DNA of 13,111 bases from Hadesarchaea archaeon (GTDB lineage: Archaea; Hadarchaeota; Hadarchaeia; Hadarchaeales; Hadarchaeaceae): assembly GCA_030601665.1 (NCBI GenBank), contig JAUWBP010000015.1:1-13111 (forward strand). The letters run 5' to 3'. Of the stretch, positions 1 through 6,147 are shown piece after piece. Position numbers and translations under genes: made by a program. Positions within the stretch are counted from its first letter, which is position 1. The number at the start of each line of letters is the position of its first letter. Under the pieces are notes generated by a model that did no database searches, had not been told where the DNA came from, and saw only the letters and a program-made list of their open reading frames with translations.

Positions 1-1
1 C

Positions 2-3000
2 CTCATACTTAATCGAGATGCCATCGTCCACGAGGTAATCGTCGACATTCGTGAGCTTGTGGGTGATCTCTCCCAGAGCCGTTGGTAGGTTCGCGAAATT
101 CTCCCACTCGCTCGCGCTCCGATTCCAGACGCTGACGATCACGTTCTCATCGCCGGTTGCGTTGCAGCCGTAAATTCGGAGGACAACATTTTCGTAAGTG
201 TTCTCGACACCTGTGATGCGGTGCCCCCAGCGAAGGGTGTAGTTATTTGCCTTTGTGCTCTTAATCCGAATGTAATCTATGAGCAAATCGGTCGTGCTCG
301 TAGCCTCGTTATCGCAATCGACTAACTTGATTCTAACATTATTACCCACGCCGCCCCCGTCTGCGATAAACTCGTTGTCGAGCAGCTGGTACTCCCAGAG
401 CTCCCAATCCGTGGAGCTGCCCAAGCTCTCCCCGCGGTAGTTCCAATTCCCCGCGCTATCTTTGACCAGAACCCCAAAGTTGTCGTTGGCGTTGCTGAGC
501 TTGTAGCGAATCTGAAGGGTGTAGTTGGTGCCCGAAGGTAAGTTGTCGATGCTCTCGTGAATCTCTAAGTTGTAATGCGTCCTTGGCATCGCGTAGGTGA
601 CTTCGAGGTAAGGATGGTCAAGATCGGATTCTTTGGAACGGTAATAGATGGTCCTCGCTGTGTCATCAAAATTTTCATTCCCGTGCCGGATGCTGAAACT
701 CACGAGGTTATCACCCCCAAATTGATCCTGCACAAAGTTCGTGACTACCCATGAGAACCATTTATATCCGTCTATGTACGCCGTGCCGAGATTCTTTACC
801 AAGTTCGGTTGAGTATCCCAAGTTAAGGTGCCCTCGGTCCAGCTATCGTTGGCGACCGACCAACTTTGCACGCGCCTCATTTCGTCTGCTGGATTTGAAT
901 ATGAGTAAACTCGGAGCCAGAGCTTCGCCCCGGTGATCGCGGCGTTTGCAGGGATTCCCGAAAAGTCAAATTTTAGAAATGCCCGCCTGTTTGCGCCCGT
1001 TTGAGTTCGGGTGCCCAATCTAACTGAGTTGGCGGACCCATACGCAGTATCGGGAGAATCCTCCCCAATGTACGCATCATCGCTGGGATTAATTTTTTCA
1101 GTCGTGGGCACTAGTACGGTGTATGCTTGCTCGTGTAACGTCGAGTGCGCCCCACCGTCGGTCGCGCTCTGCTGATCTTCGAAGTCATCAACGCTCCCCT
1201 TGACGCTGGCGTGAGACACCACGTATTTGTACTGATTGACCGAGGCGGTGTAATTCTCGCTGATGTTCTCGTAGACGCCATCCCTACGACTCGTGCCAGT
1301 GTAATCCTCCAATGGACTCTCTTCTATCAATCTAAGGTCGTCAAACAAACCATGAATAGTAGTATTTCCAGAGTTAATTTTATTCATCAAAACTCCAACG
1401 CGCACCGCAGTCACAGTAAACGTTGTTAATCCAAACTTGTTCCTGATGTTCTCGTTGAGGTTGCACACTTGCTCCGGGGTCCATGTCTGCCACCCGGGGT
1501 ACCCCCCATCGATGTATTTCACGGTGGCGTTATCCGTCGGCATTCCGGCGTTGGAGTGGTAATACCTGAGTTTATAGGTCGTGGGGCCGCTTGTGAATTC
1601 TACTTCAACGATCACCATGCGCAGATCGGCGCCATCCTTGCCCGCGTGATATTGATATCTCGCATAGTATCTCAAAGTGTTAGTTGTAGTTTGATCAACT
1701 GTCCCAAAAGTGCTCGACGTTTGTTCAGCCGCGCTACCCCTGAAACCTAAGCCACCTGACACCTGCTTCACACGGCCGGATGCGTTCCCGTCCACATAAT
1801 TCCCATGGGCATCCCAAGTCCCCCCCGTATTTTCATTTCCTAAATACACCAGCGTCCAGCCACTTGACGTGGCGCCGAACTCAAAGCTCGGGTTCGAAAG
1901 GACTTGCAGGGACGGCAGCACGCCCAGCTTACCCCTGTTGTCAATCAAATTCTCCGGCTCGGCGCTGACGAGTCTTTTCTTGTCAAGCACTCCAAGAGGC
2001 TCGCTCCCACCCCAGCTTATCCGCTGCCAAGTCGCAATCGTGCCTGCATCGAAAATACTCGAGGTAAAATAGCCGCTCTCCCTGTACCTCGGTGGTGCAT
2101 ATACCCAGAACCCGGATGAGTTAGCATGCCAGTAATACACGTTCTCGCCCGCGTAGCCTAGCCTTTTACCGTTGTTCTTCCACGGCCCAAACGGGACCCC
2201 CGCCAGCACCTCCCATGAGTCCGAGATGATGCTGTAACGCCAGAAATTGTCCGCCGCGTTATCACCATTGCCATCGCCGCCCTTCAGAACGTAAAGGTAA
2301 TCGCTGCCATCCCAGACCATCGAGCCACCGTCATCGACACCATCGCTCTCTGTTGTGTCCGGGTTCTCGTTGTAGGGCAACATCGCCAGTTTTTCCCATC
2401 TATTCTCCGAAATTACAAAACGTGCAAAATAGCGTTCCTTATTGGGGGTTAGGTTCTCGGCATAAGCGCCCGGGAGGAAATATATGTAATCCCCGCTGGT
2501 CCAAGCCAAGTTCGAACCATCATCAGCACCGTAGGGCGGTGAGACCTCGTTATCAGAGTACAGCTTCCCTATCTCGGTTATCGGCTCTGCGTCCCATTGC
2601 TCGCTGTGAATGCTGTATCGATAAAATTTTGCCCCAGAATCTCGCCCGCGACTTTTGCTTGTGGTGCCAATCCACGCATAGATATAGTTCTCGCCGTTAA
2701 CCCTTGCCCAAACCAAAGCGTCCCCTGGGCCTTGATGCCATGGTGTGTTCTCGAGACGCTCCCAACTGTATGGATTGCCGACCGAGAAGCGCCAGAAGCC
2801 GTAACGGGGCTCATGCGTGGTGGGATCGGATGGATTGGATGTATCATCGTAGCTGCCACCCGCCAGCACGTAAATGTAGCCACCATTGTCCCAAGCCATC
2901 GAGCAACCATTTTTAAAGTACTGTTTCTTCTCCTGCCACTCAATCGTTGGGCCACTCCAATTTTCCCAGCTCCCGGTCGCGGTGTTGTATCGTCCTACCC

Positions 3001-3382
3001 CAACCTTGACCTCGGCCCAGTAGCTTTTGAGGATGAATACATAATCTCCAGCACCGGTCGTGGTTATGCCATAAGTGCTCTTGTATGGTGTATTTTCTAG
3101 GATGGACCACTCATCGCCCGTGCTCGCAAGTTTCACATCCCCAAGATCGACGGCCGCTACATTGTCGTAGTTCAGCCATTGCCCAAAATCAGCTTTTGTG
3201 TTTTGCATCCAGCTCTCGGGAGTGATCTTCAACCTTATTTCACCAGCAACAACCTCAACACTATCCAGCCCTCCGGGTGAGCTGAAGCTATCATCGGTAA
3301 AAACGTCTGAGCTGGCTCTGACCGGAACCGTCGCTAAAAGTAGCACCGCGAGCATGAGCAAGAGCGAAACAAACCCCTTCAT
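2..3382 (-). CDS. Large secreted surface protein, kelch-like propeller plus carbohydrate-binding-like domains (C-terminus outside window)
   Basis: I read this minus-strand frame codon by codon and found no stop over about 1,127 codons; it continues past the left edge. The start is ATG at 3382-3380, preceded by a GGGGGAG ribosome site. Residues 1-23 form a signal peptide (MKG, a long Leu/Val/Ala core, then P-V-R-A before SSD). From about residue 45 to 440 there are six kelch-like blades, each with an aromatic strand such as YVFIL, YIYVLAGG, YIYFLPGA or YLYVLKGG near residues 115, 172, 233, 301, 363 and 416, preceded by W-x-x-L segments. Residues ~497-685 resemble a CBM4/9 jelly roll (NPSFE...GW at its start, FDDLRL at its end). 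Residues ~764-927 match the DNRLRE/CBM96 type (DAYI, RRAFLKFDFSGIP, WTEGTLTWDTQP, YLEVTY). A further beta-rich region follows, with many N-x-S/T sequons. Exported location is well supported; ligand binding and any adhesive or sugar-related role are inference from domain type. Confidence 0.8.
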   Translation of the reverse strand, partial: MKGFVSLLLMLAVLLLATVPVRASSDVFTDDSFSSPGGLDSVEVVAGEIRLKITPESWMQNTKADFGQWLNYDNVAAVDLGDVKLASTGDEWSILENTPYKSTYGITTTGAGDYVFILKSYWAEVKVGVGRYNTATGSWENWSGPTIEWQEKKQYFKNGCSMAWDNGGYIYVLAGGSYDDTSNPSDPTTHEPRYGFWRFSVGNPYSWERLENTPWHQGPGDALVWARVNGENYIYAWIGTTSKSRGRDSGAKFYRYSIHSEQWDAEPITEIGKLYSDNEVSPPYGADDGSNLAWTSGDYIYFLPGAYAENLTPNKERYFARFVISENRWEKLAMLPYNENPDTTESDGVDDGGSMVWDGSDYLYVLKGGDGNGDNAADNFWRYSIISDSWEVLAGVPFGPWKNNGKRLGYAGENVYYWHANSSGFWVYAPPRYRESGYFTSSIFDAGTIATWQRISWGGSEPLGVLDKKRLVSAEPENLIDNRGKLGVLPSLQVLSNPSFEFGATSSGWTLVYLGNENTGGTWDAHGNYVDGNASGRVKQVSGGLGFRGSAAEQTSSTFGTVDQTTTNTLRYYARYQYHAGKDGADLRMVIVEVEFTSGPTTYKLRYYHSNAGMPTDNATVKYIDGGYPGWQTWTPEQVCNLNENIRNKFGLTTFTVTAVRVGVLMNKINSGNTTIHGLFDDLRLIEESPLEDYTGTSRRDGVYENISENYTASVNQYKYVVSHASVKGSVDDFEDQQSATDGGAHSTLHEQAYTVLVPTTEKINPSDDAYIGEDSPDTAYGSANSVRLGTRTQTGANRRAFLKFDFSGIPANAAITGAKLWLRVYSYSNPADEMRRVQSWSVANDSWTEGTLTWDTQPNLVKNLGTAYIDGYKWFSWVVTNFVQDQFGGDNLVSFSIRHGNENFDDTARTIYYRSKESDLDHPYLEVTYAMPRTHYNLEIHESIDNLPSGTNYTLQIRYKLSNANDNFGVLVKDSAGNWNYRGESLGSSTDWELWEYQLLDNEFIADGGGVGNNVRIKLVDCDNEATSTTDLLIDYIRIKSTKANNYTLRWGHRITGVENTYENVVLRIYGCNATGDENVIVSVWNRSASEWENFANLPTALGEITHKLTNVDDYLVDDGISIKYE

Positions 3383-3400
3383 GAGCTCCCCCCGCCGCGA

Positions 3401-3408
3401 TTTGTAAA
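3401..3408 (-). promoter_or_regulatory. Candidate TATA box for the surface protein gene
   Basis: On the minus strand this reads TTTACAAA, centred about 23 nt upstream of the ATG at 3382. Archaeal TATA boxes usually lie about 25 nt upstream of the transcript start, which would give a very short or absent leader. That conflicts somewhat with the clear GGGGGAG ribosome site just before the ATG, so the true box may lie further upstream. Confidence 0.25.
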
Positions 3409-3525
3409 CCCGCCGGGAAACGCCAACGAGGGGCTTGCCTGGCGTACACAGAGAGAGCACTCGAACAAGGTCACGGAGACGTGCCAAGTCACGACCAGCG
3501 TGGGCACGAACAGCAAAGTATTCAA

Positions 3526-3550
3526 TTCACCCGCCTAGCCTTTGGGTGAA
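3526..3550. promoter_or_regulatory. Inverted repeat, possible operator upstream of the mnh operon
   Basis: A perfect 7-bp inverted repeat, TTCACCC / GGGTGAA, has an 11-nt spacer and sits six bases upstream of the candidate TATA box at 3556. This is a typical place for an archaeal activator or repressor site. A role as a terminator for neighbouring transcription cannot be excluded, but no T-run follows. Function is inferred from position only. Confidence 0.35.
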
Positions 3551-3555
3551 GGTTG

Positions 3556-3563
3556 TTTAAAAG
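3556..3563 (+). promoter_or_regulatory. Candidate TATA box for the mnh/nuo operon
   Basis: TTTAAAAG lies in an AT-rich patch 74 nt upstream of the mnhE start chosen here. A transcript start about 25 nt downstream (near 3585) would leave a leader of roughly 50 nt before mnhE. A second AT-rich patch, AAAAATTAAAG near 3590-3600, is a weaker alternative. Confidence 0.35.
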
Positions 3564-3636
3564 GGGGAAATTTTTTGCATGGCGAAGCGAAAAATTAAAG
3601 TTCGGCTCGGTGCTATGAGGCAAGGGAGCGATGCGC

Positions 3637-4140
3637 ATGGCCAAGGAGAGTTTGTTCGTTGCGTTCGTCTGCCTCTGGCTAGCATGGATCGGTCTAACAG
3701 GTTCGCTCAATCTCCAGGAGCTCGCGGTGGGGGCGATCGTCGCTGCCTTCGTGGCCGTGGTTTCCTACGAGTTCCTCTTTCAAGGGGGGATGCGGGAGAA
3801 ATTTGAACCAGAGCGATGGGGCTACGCTCTCGCCTATGTACCCGCATACATCTGGGCCGAGCTGAAGGCGCATGCAAGCGTCATCTATCTCATCTTGCAC
3901 CCACGAATGCCCATTAAACCCGGCATCGTGCGAGTACCGACCGAGCTTCGGAGCGACTTCGGCATCACAGGTTTGGCCAACGCGATCACGATGACTCCGG
4001 GTACGCTCAGCGTGGATGTCAGTGAAGAGGGATCCTCCCTATACGTGCATTGGATCGATGTCAAGGCGGTCGAACCCGAGCAAACCAGCAGGCAAATAGC
4101 CTGGCCCTTCGAGCGCTTCCTCAGGAGGATATTCAGATGA
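3637..4140 (+). CDS. mnhE: Mrp-type cation/proton antiporter subunit E (MbhA-like)
   Basis: A 167-residue membrane protein and first gene of the operon. The MnhE signature is clear: N-A-I-T-M-T-P-G-T-L-S-V-D-V near the middle of the C-terminal half, followed by LYVHWIDV. The first ~60 residues hold two hydrophobic segments (VAFVCLWLAWIGL; VGAIVAAFVAVVSYEFLF). In the Mrp and Mbh complexes this subunit belongs to the small-subunit cluster proposed to carry Na+. I chose ATG 3637 because GGAG at 3625-3628 is 8 nt upstream; the in-frame ATG at 3631 would leave only 2 nt. The last codon overlaps the start of mnhF (ATGA). Membership of the family is firm; the ion carried is not visible. Confidence 0.93.
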   Translation: MAKESLFVAFVCLWLAWIGLTGSLNLQELAVGAIVAAFVAVVSYEFLFQGGMREKFEPERWGYALAYVPAYIWAELKAHASVIYLILHPRMPIKPGIVRVPTELRSDFGITGLANAITMTPGTLSVDVSEEGSSLYVHWIDVKAVEPEQTSRQIAWPFERFLRRIFR

Positions 4141-4397
4141 TTCTGCTTGGGGTGCTTGTCATCATCTTCGGTGCATGCCTCTTCTGTGCGCTCCGCGCGG
4201 CTCTGGGTCCAACCGCCCCCGACAGGGTCGTCGCCATCGATGCCTTGGTCTCGCTGATGATCGGTGCCCTGGTGTTGCTGGGCGTCTACTACCGCGCCCC
4301 GATCTATCTCGATGTCGCCTTGGTCTACGCCTTCCTCGCCTTCTTGGGAACGCTCGCCATCGCGAAATATCTTGAAGGAAGGGGGATTGAAACTTGA
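4137..4397 (+). CDS. mnhF: Mrp-type antiporter subunit F (MbhB-like)
   Basis: A small protein of 86 residues with three membrane segments, typical of MnhF/PhaF. The family motif A-P-D-R-V-V-A-I-D-A-L occurs between the first and second helices, and YRAPIYLDVALVYAFLAFLGTLAIAKYLEG follows the usual pattern. The start is ATG 4137, whose A-T-G overlaps the mnhE stop in ATGA and is preceded by a perfect AGGAGG (4123-4128) at 8 nt. An upstream in-frame codon at 4050 exists but lies deep inside mnhE and is unnecessary. It acts in the membrane with MnhE and MnhG. Confidence 0.93.
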   Translation: MILLGVLVIIFGACLFCALRAALGPTAPDRVVAIDALVSLMIGALVLLGVYYRAPIYLDVALVYAFLAFLGTLAIAKYLEGRGIET

Positions 4398-4720
4398 TTG
4401 AAATAATCGCTTACATTCTGCTGGGCATCGGTGCCGCCTGTGCCCTCATCGGGGCGATGGGAATCGTACGCCTCCCCGACGTTTACAACCGAATCCACGC
4501 CCAGACCGTCGTCGTGGTCGGCGGGGTGATCGTGATGTTGCTCGGCGCGAGTGTGCTCGAGGGGCTCAGCTCGTACACCCTAAAAGCGCTTATCATCGCC
4601 CTCTTCCTCTTCCTCACCAACCCCGTAGGATCTCATGCAATCGCTCGTGCCGCCCACAAGTCAGGGGTCAAACTCTGGCGTCGCAGCGTGGCCGACAAGC
4701 TGAAGGAAGAAAAACCATGA
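4394..4720 (+). CDS. mnhG: Mrp-type antiporter subunit G (MbhC-like)
   Basis: A 108-residue, three-helix membrane protein with the MnhG hallmark G-I-V-R-L-P-D-V-Y-N-R-I-H-A-Q-T at residues ~23-38. It ends with a charged cytoplasmic tail (WRRSVADKLKEEKP), as is usual for the family. Translation appears to begin at TTG 4394, which overlaps the mnhF stop (TTGA) and follows a purine-rich GGAAGGGGG. With MnhE and MnhF it completes the small-subunit trio found at the head of Mbh/Mbs-type operons. Confidence 0.92.
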   Translation: MIEIIAYILLGIGAACALIGAMGIVRLPDVYNRIHAQTVVVVGGVIVMLLGASVLEGLSSYTLKALIIALFLFLTNPVGSHAIARAAHKSGVKLWRRSVADKLKEEKP

Positions 4721-4758
4721 GCGAAGTTCACATGGGTGTGAAGTTCACAGGGGTGTGA
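4717..4758 (+). other. Mini-ORF (13 codons plus stop) between mnhG and mbhD
   Basis: ATG 4717 overlaps the mnhG stop (ATGA) and is preceded by AAGGAAG (4703-4709) at 7 nt, a good ribosome site. The frame encodes M-S-E-V-H-M-G-V-K-F-T-G-V and stops at TGA 4756-4758, three bases before the TTG start of mbhD. A similar mini-ORF ending in the same GVKFTGV lies before mnhC (5738-5785). It may serve translational coupling rather than make a working peptide; this is inference. Confidence 0.4.
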
Positions 4759-4763
4759 AATTG
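4726..4763 (+). repeat. Tandem hairpin element, copy A (mnhG/mbhD junction)
   Basis: Two units of period 17 each form a 6-bp inverted repeat: TTCACA-TGGG-TGTGAA (4727-4742) and TTCACA-GGGG-TGTGAA (4744-4759). The only difference between the units' hairpins is in the loop, suggesting the stem is what matters. Positions 4734-4756 are identical to 5761-5783 (copy B). The end of the element supplies GGTG five nt before the TTG at 4761. Confidence 0.75.
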
Positions 4764-5006
4764 GGTCTCGAGCCGCTGATTCAAAATGCTCTGCTCGTAT
4801 TCCTGTTCGTACTCTGTGTAATCGCGATTGAACTCAAGGACCTGCTCTACTCGGTAATCGTCCTGGCTGGCGCAAGCATAACACTTGCGGTTGTCTTCCT
4901 TATGCTTCAGGCCCCGGACATCGCGATCACCCAAGCCGCGGTCGGCGCTGGAGTGGCGACCGTGCTCTTCGTCATCGCGATAAGCCGCACGAGGAGGCAG
5001 GAATAG
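4761..5006 (+). CDS. mbhD: MbhD-like subunit (DUF4040; MnhA C-terminal homologue)
   Basis: An 81-residue protein with three hydrophobic helices. It carries the DUF4040/MbhD pattern: L-K-D-L-L-Y-S-V-I-V-L-A-G followed by FLMLQAPDIAITQAAVGAGVATVLFVIA. The motif APD-x-A-x-T-x-A-x-V-G is diagnostic. In bacterial Mrp this segment is part of MnhA; in Mbh-type operons it is a separate gene, as here, and it corresponds structurally to part of NuoJ. I favour TTG 4761 over GTG 4755: GGTG lies 5 nt upstream of the TTG, and the matching junction before mnhC keeps the TTG but has GTA where the GTG would be. It runs directly into mbhE with no gap. Confidence 0.9.
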   Translation: MGLEPLIQNALLVFLFVLCVIAIELKDLLYSVIVLAGASITLAVVFLMLQAPDIAITQAAVGAGVATVLFVIAISRTRRQE

Positions 5007-5306
5007 ATGAAGCGGGTGCTGACGTTCGGGATGGTCGTGGCGGTCGGCGCGCTACTCATCTTCACTGTTAGTACCGACCTGCTACCATTCGGCTCCTTCC
5101 CGCAGCGTCAAGTGGGAGAGGATATCAAGAATGCTATAGGGCAACAAATTCTGGTGGAAGCGCCTGAGGATACCGGCTCTGCAAATGTGGTGACGAGCGT
5201 CGTGTGGGGCTATCGTGGCTACGACACGCTGGGTGAGGTAACCGTGCTCTTCACCGCCGTTGTTGGGGTGTTGGCGGTGCTCAGGGCGGTCGGGAAGCGT
5301 GAGTGA
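5007..5306 (+). CDS. mbhE: MbhE-like subunit (MnhA/MnhB-related)
   Basis: A 99-residue protein with an N-terminal helix (residues ~4-22), a polar middle and a C-terminal helix. The motif N-V-V-T-S-V-V-W-G-Y-R-G-Y-D-T-L-G-E-V-T-V-L-F (residues ~60-82) is the recognised MbhE signature, usually NxVTxIxxDYRGYDTLGE. In Mrp systems the equivalent sequence lies at the end of MnhA. ATG 5007 follows the mbhD stop (TAG) directly, with an AGGAGGCAGG stretch just upstream as ribosome site. It acts in the membrane arm next to MbhD and MnhB. Confidence 0.9.
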   Translation: MKRVLTFGMVVAVGALLIFTVSTDLLPFGSFPQRQVGEDIKNAIGQQILVEAPEDTGSANVVTSVVWGYRGYDTLGEVTVLFTAVVGVLAVLRAVGKRE

Positions 5307-5741
5307 ATGGCTGGCATGACGGTGATCGTTCGAACCATCGCGAGGCTCCTCTTTCCGTTCACATTCCTTTTTGGAGTCTACATCGTGCTTCATGGCCACC
5401 TGACTCCAGGAGGAGGCTTCCCGGGAGGAGTAATCATCGCCTCCTCGGTGGTGATGCTTTTCCTAGCCTACGGCATCGAGCGGGCACAGAAAAAGGTGAG
5501 CCTCCTGCACGCCGAGGTGCTCGAGAGTGTTGGTGGATTGGCGATAGTCGTCCTTGGGCTATTCGGCCTCCTGTTTGGTACCTTTTTCCTCCAAAACGTG
5601 TTTCCCCTGGGCGAGCTCGGGCAGCTCTTCAGCGCGGGTAACCTGCCACTGCTCTACTTGGGCGTCGGGATAAAGGTCGCGGCAGGCATCCTCTTGATCT
5701 TCTACGCGATGCTGTTCGCCTTCAGGGGTGGCGAAGAATGA
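5307..5741 (+). CDS. mnhB: Mrp-type antiporter subunit B (MbhF-like)
   Basis: A four-helix membrane protein of 144 residues. The MnhB signature H-G-H-L-T-P-G-G-G-F-P-G-G (residues ~28-40) follows the first helix, as expected. Its start ATG is immediately after the mbhE stop (TGA), so the two are translationally coupled. The 3' end overlaps the start of the second mini-ORF in ATGA. No departure from normal family length is seen. Confidence 0.94.
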   Translation: MAGMTVIVRTIARLLFPFTFLFGVYIVLHGHLTPGGGFPGGVIIASSVVMLFLAYGIERAQKKVSLLHAEVLESVGGLAIVVLGLFGLLFGTFFLQNVFPLGELGQLFSAGNLPLLYLGVGIKVAAGILLIFYAMLFAFRGGEE

Positions 5742-5785
5742 ACGAACTTGGACTTCACAGGGGTGTGAAGTTCACAGGGGTGTAA
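5738..5785 (+). other. Mini-ORF (15 codons plus stop) between mnhB and mnhC
   Basis: ATG 5738 overlaps the mnhB stop (ATGA). The frame encodes M-N-E-L-G-L-H-R-G-V-K-F-T-G-V and stops at TAA 5783-5785, two bases before the TTG used for mnhC. Its ending GVKFTGV is the same as that of the mini-ORF at 4717-4758; relative to that one it has two extra codons near its start. The sequence similarity may reflect the repeated DNA/RNA element rather than selection on a peptide. Confidence 0.4.
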
Positions 5786-5790
5786 AGTTG
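5753..5790 (+). repeat. Tandem hairpin element, copy B (mnhB/mnhC junction)
   Basis: Unit 1 is a perfect 7-bp inverted repeat, CTTCACA-GGGG-TGTGAAG (5753-5770). Unit 2 is TTCACA-GGGG-TGTAAA (5771-5786), with one mismatch in the stem. The period is 17, as in copy A, and positions 5761-5783 match copy A over 23 bases without change. The element ends in GGTG, five nt before TTG 5788, the same spacing as before mbhD. Confidence 0.75.
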
Positions 5791-6147
5791 GACTTCAACT
5801 ACGTCATCGCGATGCTCCTCGTCGCGCTCGGGCTCTACTGCCTACTGCTCAAGCGAAACCTAATCAAGATCATCATCGGCCTAGCCGTGCTTACAGATGG
5901 GATTCACCTCTTCCTGATAAGCCTTGGATACCGCGCAGGGGGCACGGCTGCAATCGTCAGCGGGGAGATGTTCTTGGACCTCCCAGGATTTGCCGCCCAC
6001 GCCGTCGACCCCATCCCCCAGGCGCTCGTGCTGACCTCCATCGTCATCAACATCTGCATCCTCGCGCTGGCGCTCTCGCTCGCCATCTACGCCTACCGCC
6101 ACTATAAGACACTTAACCCGTCCAAGATGAGGAGGCTGAGAGGCTGA
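5788..6147 (+). CDS. mnhC: Mrp-type antiporter subunit C (MbhG-like; NuoK homologue)
   Basis: A 119-residue protein with three membrane helices. It matches MnhC: K-R-N-L-I-K-I-I-I-G-L at residues ~20-30, HLFLISLGYRAG, then D-P-I-P-Q-A-L-V-L-T-S-I-V-I-N before the last helix. MnhC is the counterpart of complex I NuoK and links the MbhD/E helices to the antiporter-like subunit. I start it at TTG 5788 (M-D-F-N-Y-V-I), which gives the normal MnhC N-terminus. The in-frame GTG at 5728 would add 20 residues overlapping mnhB and unlike the family. The stop overlaps the apparent CTG start of mnhD. Confidence 0.9.
   Translation: MDFNYVIAMLLVALGLYCLLLKRNLIKIIIGLAVLTDGIHLFLISLGYRAGGTAAIVSGEMFLDLPGFAAHAVDPIPQALVLTSIVINICILALALSLAIYAYRHYKTLNPSKMRRLRG

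Noticed and set aside
2597..3100. Plus-strand frame of 167 codons opposite the surface protein
   Set aside because: The minus-strand frame here is unbroken over more than 1,100 codons with clear kelch-like blades; this frame is an antisense shadow.
3579..3806. Plus-strand frame starting just before mnhE
   Set aside because: It overlaps mnhE in another frame, has no family resemblance, and its ribosome site spacing is poor; the MnhE motifs lie in the other frame.
4717..4763. Programmed -1 frameshift joining the mini-ORF to mbhD
   Set aside because: The next gene is in the -1 frame in both copies, but there is no standard slippery heptamer and each next gene has its own TTG start; overlapping-start coupling is simpler.
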